From Chitinophagaceae bacterium (GTDB taxonomy: Bacteria > Bacteroidota > Bacteroidia > Chitinophagales > Chitinophagaceae): a stretch of DNA of 10,556 nucleotides. The stretch lies in contig PLXD01000544.1 in the NCBI GenBank assembly GCA_003151295.1, positions 4,488 to 15,043 of the forward strand. Reading direction: 5' to 3'. Shown here piece by piece: positions 6,866 through 10,556 of the stretch. Below the pieces are notes generated by a model that did no database searches, had not been told where the DNA came from, and worked only from the letters and a program-made list of their open reading frames with translations. Positions within the stretch are counted from its first letter, which is position 1; each line of letters begins with the position of its first letter. The position numbers and the translations under genes were made by a program.

Positions 6866-8215
6866 TTATAAGAACTTCCAATCGATCCAGGATTTCGCGT
6901 CCAGGGCGCTGACCATGTCATAAGAGCTACCATCCTCTTTCAAAATAAAATAAAACCCGTTTGGATCGCTTACCAGGTTATTGGTCTCCGTGACCGCAGT
7001 GGGTGTTGCAGCTAAAGGAGCAACCTGGAAATACCCTATTCCACTTATATCCTGCTGATAAGATTCGGTCAGGTAATTGGGATAGGTACTACCGGAGGCG
7101 GATGCAAAAAACGGGGACAGCAAGTCATAGCCGCCCGTCAAAACGCCGGGGTAATATACATAAGCATAAAAAGGCAGGCTGTTGTATTGCAGGTTTTCCA
7201 CCCCAAAGGCGTCATCCACCCCATCGATATGGAAGCCGGTATAAGAAACCCAGAATCCCTGAGTAGTCAATGCGGTAGTGATCCATCTTGCTGCCGCGCT
7301 GATATCGTTTTTCAGTGGGGCGATGGCGCCTGAAAGCGTGGAAGCCGTTCCGTTCACCGTGATAGAGGCAGTAGCAGTAGAAGCATTCCAGGCGACATTC
7401 TGCAAGGCAGAGATCGTTTGTGGGCCGGTATTCACCGGAACTACGAAGTGAATGCCGTCGCCGGTTACATAATAAGTAGTGCTGGCCGATTTTAAGTTCC
7501 CCGCTTCCAGCCAGTTAACGTCGACCACATGGTTATTGATACCTGGCGTAAACTCGATCTCCTGGCCTCCGATGGAAGCGTGTTTAAAATAATTTAAGAT
7601 CTTGTCGAAAACGAAGGAGTTCGCAAAGGTCCCGTTGAAATAGGCGTCACGCTGAGCCTGGGTGGCTTTCACCAATATGGCGTTGGATCCATTTAAATTA
7701 CCTATCAGATTGATAGTATCCCCCAGTTGCGCGGGACTTACATTATCGGAAAATGAAAATTCAAAATCCGTGCCCCAACCAAGGCCCGGTCCGAATGGGC
7801 TCTTCGAAACGGCCGGATCCGGATCACAGGGCACCTCGATATAACTATAGGTATCGAAGATCAGGGAGGGCCGCTGAACGGCCTTGATGCGGTAACTGGA
7901 AGTGCCGGGCGTCTTCGCCATCGTGGAATCGAAATCGGAGAACATGACCACCTGGTTGGAGTCATTGAACTGCATATAATAGGCAAATGCCGCTTTCGAG
8001 CCATTCGTGGTCGCACCCTGGTTAATGGCTTGCCCGGTTGTATATTCGATCAATATCCACCCATAGGGGGACTGGGTCAATACATTCTGATAGGCTGCCA
8101 ATGCCACGCTTAACCGCTGATCCACCGTTTGCCCGCCGATCAGGTCCGATACCTTTTTTTGACAGCCCGTCATTACAAGGGATGTGAAAAACAGGCCTAT
8201 TACTATCTTACTCAT
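6866..8215 (-). CDS. DUF4302 domain-containing lipoprotein
   Basis: A 449-residue surface or periplasmic lipoprotein. The signal peptide ends in lipobox MTGC (Cys18). The domain starts with VDQRLSVALAAYQNVL (31-46) and YGWILIEYTTG (51-61), hallmarks of DUF4302, followed by a long beta-rich region and a C-terminal segment rich in Tyr and Gly that ends WIDWKFL. DUF4302 proteins recur downstream of SusC/SusD pairs together with Mx1-type zinc metallohydrolases, as here, but no biochemical role is established to my knowledge. A part in substrate capture at the outer membrane is inferred from company alone. The gene begins 18 bp behind the metallohydrolase stop codon, so the two are almost certainly co-transcribed and perhaps translationally linked. 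The start is set by the signal peptide. Confidence 0.88.
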   Translation of the reverse strand: MSKIVIGLFFTSLVMTGCQKKVSDLIGGQTVDQRLSVALAAYQNVLTQSPYGWILIEYTTGQAINQGATTNGSKAAFAYYMQFNDSNQVVMFSDFDSTMAKTPGTSSYRIKAVQRPSLIFDTYSYIEVPCDPDPAVSKSPFGPGLGWGTDFEFSFSDNVSPAQLGDTINLIGNLNGSNAILVKATQAQRDAYFNGTFANSFVFDKILNYFKHASIGGQEIEFTPGINNHVVDVNWLEAGNLKSASTTYYVTGDGIHFVVPVNTGPQTISALQNVAWNASTATASITVNGTASTLSGAIAPLKNDISAAARWITTALTTQGFWVSYTGFHIDGVDDAFGVENLQYNSLPFYAYVYYPGVLTGGYDLLSPFFASASGSTYPNYLTESYQQDISGIGYFQVAPLAATPTAVTETNNLVSDPNGFYFILKEDGSSYDMVSALDAKSWIDWKFL

Positions 8216-8233
8216 GCTGAAAAATTTAAAAAA

Positions 8234-9124
8234 TTATTGGAGATAATTCACGAAATCAGTGCGGCATATGGCCCGCAAGGCGTAAAAATCTATGTTCCAT
8301 ACCGTTTGAAAATAATCCACGACAACCGCCTCTTTTTGCTTGATGGTCGCATATCCTGTTGTGCCGGGTCCGCCTGTCTGGGTTAGCAACTCTTCGTATT
8401 CATCGTATCCTTTCGGACCACCGGGCCCTCCGGCAAGCATAGAGCTGATCATTTCCACAAAATCTTCATCCGGGGATGCCTGGGCGTAGGAAGTGATGAA
8501 ACCCAGTTGCCTGGCCTGTGCATCCGTAACATTGTACCAGTTGCCCGTATATCCTGTAGAAATCGTTTTAAAAGACGTGGGATATAATTTGTTCTGGTTA
8601 AGGATATGCCCGAACTCATGGTGCATGGTGTGCATCATTTGCTTGAATGTGGCCGAATCCTGTTTTAGCCGGGTATAATTATTCACTTCATAAATAAGCA
8701 TGGCCGTTCCACCTTCGGCCTGTCCCAGGAACATCGCCCCGTTGGATAAATATTCGGCGCTTCCTGCCAATTCATAGGTCTTGGGGAGGTACTGTCGTAA
8801 AAAGGTCGTGCTGCCTGTAATCTGGTTATAGGGCGCGAAACTAACATTCAGGAGCCCCTTTAATACGGGTATGACCTGGCTTTCCTTCGGCGGAACGATA
8901 TCGGATGGAAAATCCAGTTGCCCAGGTGTCCATTTATAATCTACGGCGATATTATAAGGCTCCGTGAGACTGTCATAAATAAAGTAATCGGTAGAATCCA
9001 TCACCCAGGTATCACCCCCCAAGCCTACGGGAGGGGTCGTCAAATCCACCGTATCCTTTTTACAGGAAGCCATCAACATTGACAGCAACGCTATTGACAA
9101 GGCTATTTTTAATATCGGTCTCAT
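8234..9124 (-). CDS. Substrate-import-associated zinc metallohydrolase lipoprotein (Mx1-type)
   Basis: A 296-residue lipoprotein with lipobox MASC (Cys21) and a zincin active site HEFGH (169-173) preceded by another His. The first two His are zinc ligands and Glu170 the general base; downstream GFITSYAQASPDEDFVEM (208-225) carries acidic residues (Glu220, Asp221, Glu224), one of which should be the third ligand. This pattern matches the putative zinc-binding metallopeptidase group (Peptidase_Mx1; the substrate import-associated zinc metallohydrolase family) found next to SusC/SusD. It may cleave a peptide or amide substrate at the cell surface before import; no substrate is proven for the family. 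A Gly/Pro-rich loop AGGPGGPKG (231-239) and TGGPGTTG (250-257) lie near the end. The ATG at 9124 gives a compact signal peptide; an in-frame ATG at 9145 would add seven charged residues and is less likely. It lies 77 bp after SusD and 18 bp before the DUF4302 start codon. Confidence 0.88.
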   Translation of the reverse strand: MRPILKIALSIALLSMLMASCKKDTVDLTTPPVGLGGDTWVMDSTDYFIYDSLTEPYNIAVDYKWTPGQLDFPSDIVPPKESQVIPVLKGLLNVSFAPYNQITGSTTFLRQYLPKTYELAGSAEYLSNGAMFLGQAEGGTAMLIYEVNNYTRLKQDSATFKQMMHTMHHEFGHILNQNKLYPTSFKTISTGYTGNWYNVTDAQARQLGFITSYAQASPDEDFVEMISSMLAGGPGGPKGYDEYEELLTQTGGPGTTGYATIKQKEAVVVDYFQTVWNIDFYALRAICRTDFVNYLQ

Positions 9125-9201
9125 ATTTATATGTTTTATTCTCATTCAATTTACTTACTCATTCGATCTGCAATCATCTTATCGCCCTATTTGCAACAGG
9201 G

Positions 9202-10545
9202 TCATCTCGGGTTTAGCGCTATTCCTTCCTGCGGCGCTTGTAGCGGAAACTGCAGGAGCCTTCTTTTATCGTCTGCCGCCAGCGTCGAAGAAAAACCATC
9301 GGTGCTGGTATGCTGGACTGGAATATTCAGCCGGAGGATATCAAACCATCTTAATCCTTCCTGCATATAAGATACACGCTTGAAGTCCAGCACGGCCTGG
9401 ATCAGGGAAGCCTGCAACGGCAAACCATAATAGCTGGTGACGCTTGACGTGGTGATATTATTGACGGTAGAATCATACCCCTTCACATTCTTGCTGACCC
9501 AGGAATTCAGATCGATGATGGCGGCCGGATAGTTCGACATCCTGGCGTATGCCTCAGCTCTGTTCATCAATACTTCCTCCATGCTGAGCAGCGGGAAAAT
9601 GGCATTGGAAGTAAAACTCGAATATCCGACGTTCACGAATTTAGGAAAGTTAAAGAACTGCGGAGTCGAACCATACGTAATCACCGCATACGTTCCACCG
9701 GTGACATTCTGGCCTGCCGTAAAGAGCTGGACATTCAGGTTTTGTCCATAGCCATAACGATATTGGTAATAATAGGTTGGCCAGTAGCTGTCCCCTTCCT
9801 GCAAAAGAATATTGGCGCTTTCCGTGGACAGGGTATAATTAATAGCGATCTGGTTATACTGAAGGGTACCATATTGGGTAACCTGGTCACGGATCAGGGT
9901 AGATGGGTCGGAACTTCCGAATACCAGGCTGGCATGTGCTACGACCTGGGCATAATCCTGTTTAAACAGGTAAAAACGTGCGGCGAATGCATGTGCGGCC
10001 TGTAAGGTGAAATGGAACTTGGGAGCCGATCCATAAGAAGCATCCTGGATCAGGGAAAGTCCCCTGACCAGGTCGTTTTCGATCATATCGTAATCATACT
10101 GGACGGTTTTTCGGTCATAGTTTCCGAAGACCTGCGTCTCTACGGTGGTAACGTAAGGTACGCCGGGATCGCTGGCTGCAGTGGCCGGGTTATATGATTT
10201 TGCAAAAAGGGTGACCAGCATAAAATGAGCATAGGCCCTGCACAACAAAGCCTCCCCCTTTTGTGCGCTATAACTATTCGAATCGGCATTATTGCAATAT
10301 ACCAATGCCTGGTTGGCGACTGCTATTGCATGGTAGCAGGAATCGAAATAGGTTATCGGAAGATCGTATCCCACGGTCGATTGCTCGTCCTGGTATTTGA
10401 AAGCCTGAATATTGATCTGGAAACTATTGGGATCTACGCCCAGTGGGGAATTCCCCTTGTCTTCCACATTGTCGCTCATCGCCTCGCAGAAAAGCATATA
10501 AGTACTATGCGGATAGGCGGAGGTCAGCAACAAACTAGTGTCACG
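9202..10545 (-). CDS. RagB/SusD family nutrient-uptake outer-membrane lipoprotein (5' end missing or broken)
   Basis: About 443 residues of a SusD-like protein, the surface lid that binds substrate for the TonB-dependent SusC channel. Using the TTG at 10533 as residue 1, TPR-type helices are visible at ITYFDSCYHAIAVANQAL (60-77) and GEALLCRAYAHFMLVTLFA (93-111). The C-terminal SusD signatures are PLLSMEEVLMNRAEAYARM (314-332), an Asp-Leu-Asn in the next helix, and QEGLRWFDILRLNIP (391-405). The ending TLAADDKRRLLQFPLQAPQEG is also typical. Family members begin with a lipoprotein signal and about 40-60 further residues, none present here. The frame stays open only to 10545; a TGA at 10546-10548, eleven bases from the window edge, interrupts it. 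Either a frameshift or sequence error sits near the edge or the gene is truly damaged. SusC is expected just beyond the right edge. The substrate is unknown. Confidence 0.85.
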   Translation of the reverse strand, partial: RDTSLLLTSAYPHSTYMLFCEAMSDNVEDKGNSPLGVDPNSFQINIQAFKYQDEQSTVGYDLPITYFDSCYHAIAVANQALVYCNNADSNSYSAQKGEALLCRAYAHFMLVTLFAKSYNPATAASDPGVPYVTTVETQVFGNYDRKTVQYDYDMIENDLVRGLSLIQDASYGSAPKFHFTLQAAHAFAARFYLFKQDYAQVVAHASLVFGSSDPSTLIRDQVTQYGTLQYNQIAINYTLSTESANILLQEGDSYWPTYYYQYRYGYGQNLNVQLFTAGQNVTGGTYAVITYGSTPQFFNFPKFVNVGYSSFTSNAIFPLLSMEEVLMNRAEAYARMSNYPAAIIDLNSWVSKNVKGYDSTVNNITTSSVTSYYGLPLQASLIQAVLDFKRVSYMQEGLRWFDILRLNIPVQHTSTDGFSSTLAADDKRRLLQFPLQAPQEGIALNPR

Positions 10546-10556
10546 TCATGCTTAAA

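Noticed and set aside
9125..9201. Separate promoter for the metallohydrolase-DUF4302 pair
   Set aside because: No TAnnTTTG-like element with a suitable -33 partner was found on the minus strand; read-through from the SusD gene explains expression.
10531..10533. TTG as the genuine start codon of the SusD gene
   Set aside because: The resulting protein lacks any signal peptide or lipobox and the N-terminal region that SusD-family proteins need for surface display.

Overview
The window looks like part of a chromosome from a Bacteroidota bacterium, probably of the Chitinophagaceae type. The reasons are a SusD/RagB-family lipoprotein, a Mx1-type (substrate-import-associated) zinc metallohydrolase lipoprotein, a DUF4302 lipoprotein, several type II signal peptides, A-rich leaders in place of strong Shine-Dalgarno sites, and a perfect match to the Bacteroidota -7 promoter element (TAnnTTTG). 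The genus is not determinable from the sequence alone. Almost everything lies on the minus strand; one AraC-type regulator on the plus strand separates two blocks.

Left block, read right to left from about 5216 to 116: (i) a DUF6786-like lipoprotein with a probable mutarotase-like beta-sandwich; (ii) a cytoplasmic fumarylacetoacetate-hydrolase-family enzyme that resembles 2-dehydro-3-deoxy-pentonate (arabinonate/xylonate) dehydratases; (iii) a secreted DUF2961/GH172 glycosidase; (iv) a clan GH-D (GH27/GH36-like) alpha-galactosidase-type enzyme with a twin-arginine-like signal and a lipobox. Gaps of 88, 11 and 31 bp and a shared direction suggest one operon. It is divergent from the AraC gene across a 174-bp region that should hold the operon promoter and the regulator's operators. 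I infer a small module that trims a furanose- or galactose/arabinopyranose-containing glycan outside the cytoplasm and feeds a non-phosphorylative sugar-acid route inside. No transporter or sugar dehydrogenase is visible here.

Right block, read right to left from the right edge to 6355: a SusD-like binding lipoprotein (its 5' end is cut off or broken at the window edge, and SusC would lie beyond it), a zinc metallohydrolase lipoprotein, a DUF4302 lipoprotein and a small secreted protein of unknown function. This is the known arrangement of a SusC/SusD outer-membrane importer with accessory surface lipoproteins. The substrate cannot be read from the sequence and could be peptide rather than glycan. 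No glycoside hydrolase sits in this block.

At the far left edge the first 19 codons of another minus-strand gene are visible, tentatively a dGTP triphosphohydrolase, with its own promoter in the short gap after the GH-D gene. The 82-bp convergent gap between the AraC gene and the small secreted gene (6273-6354) holds no terminator or repeat that I can support. No RNA genes, insertion sequences, CRISPR arrays or attachment sites were seen, and no gene-free stretch exceeds 300 bp.
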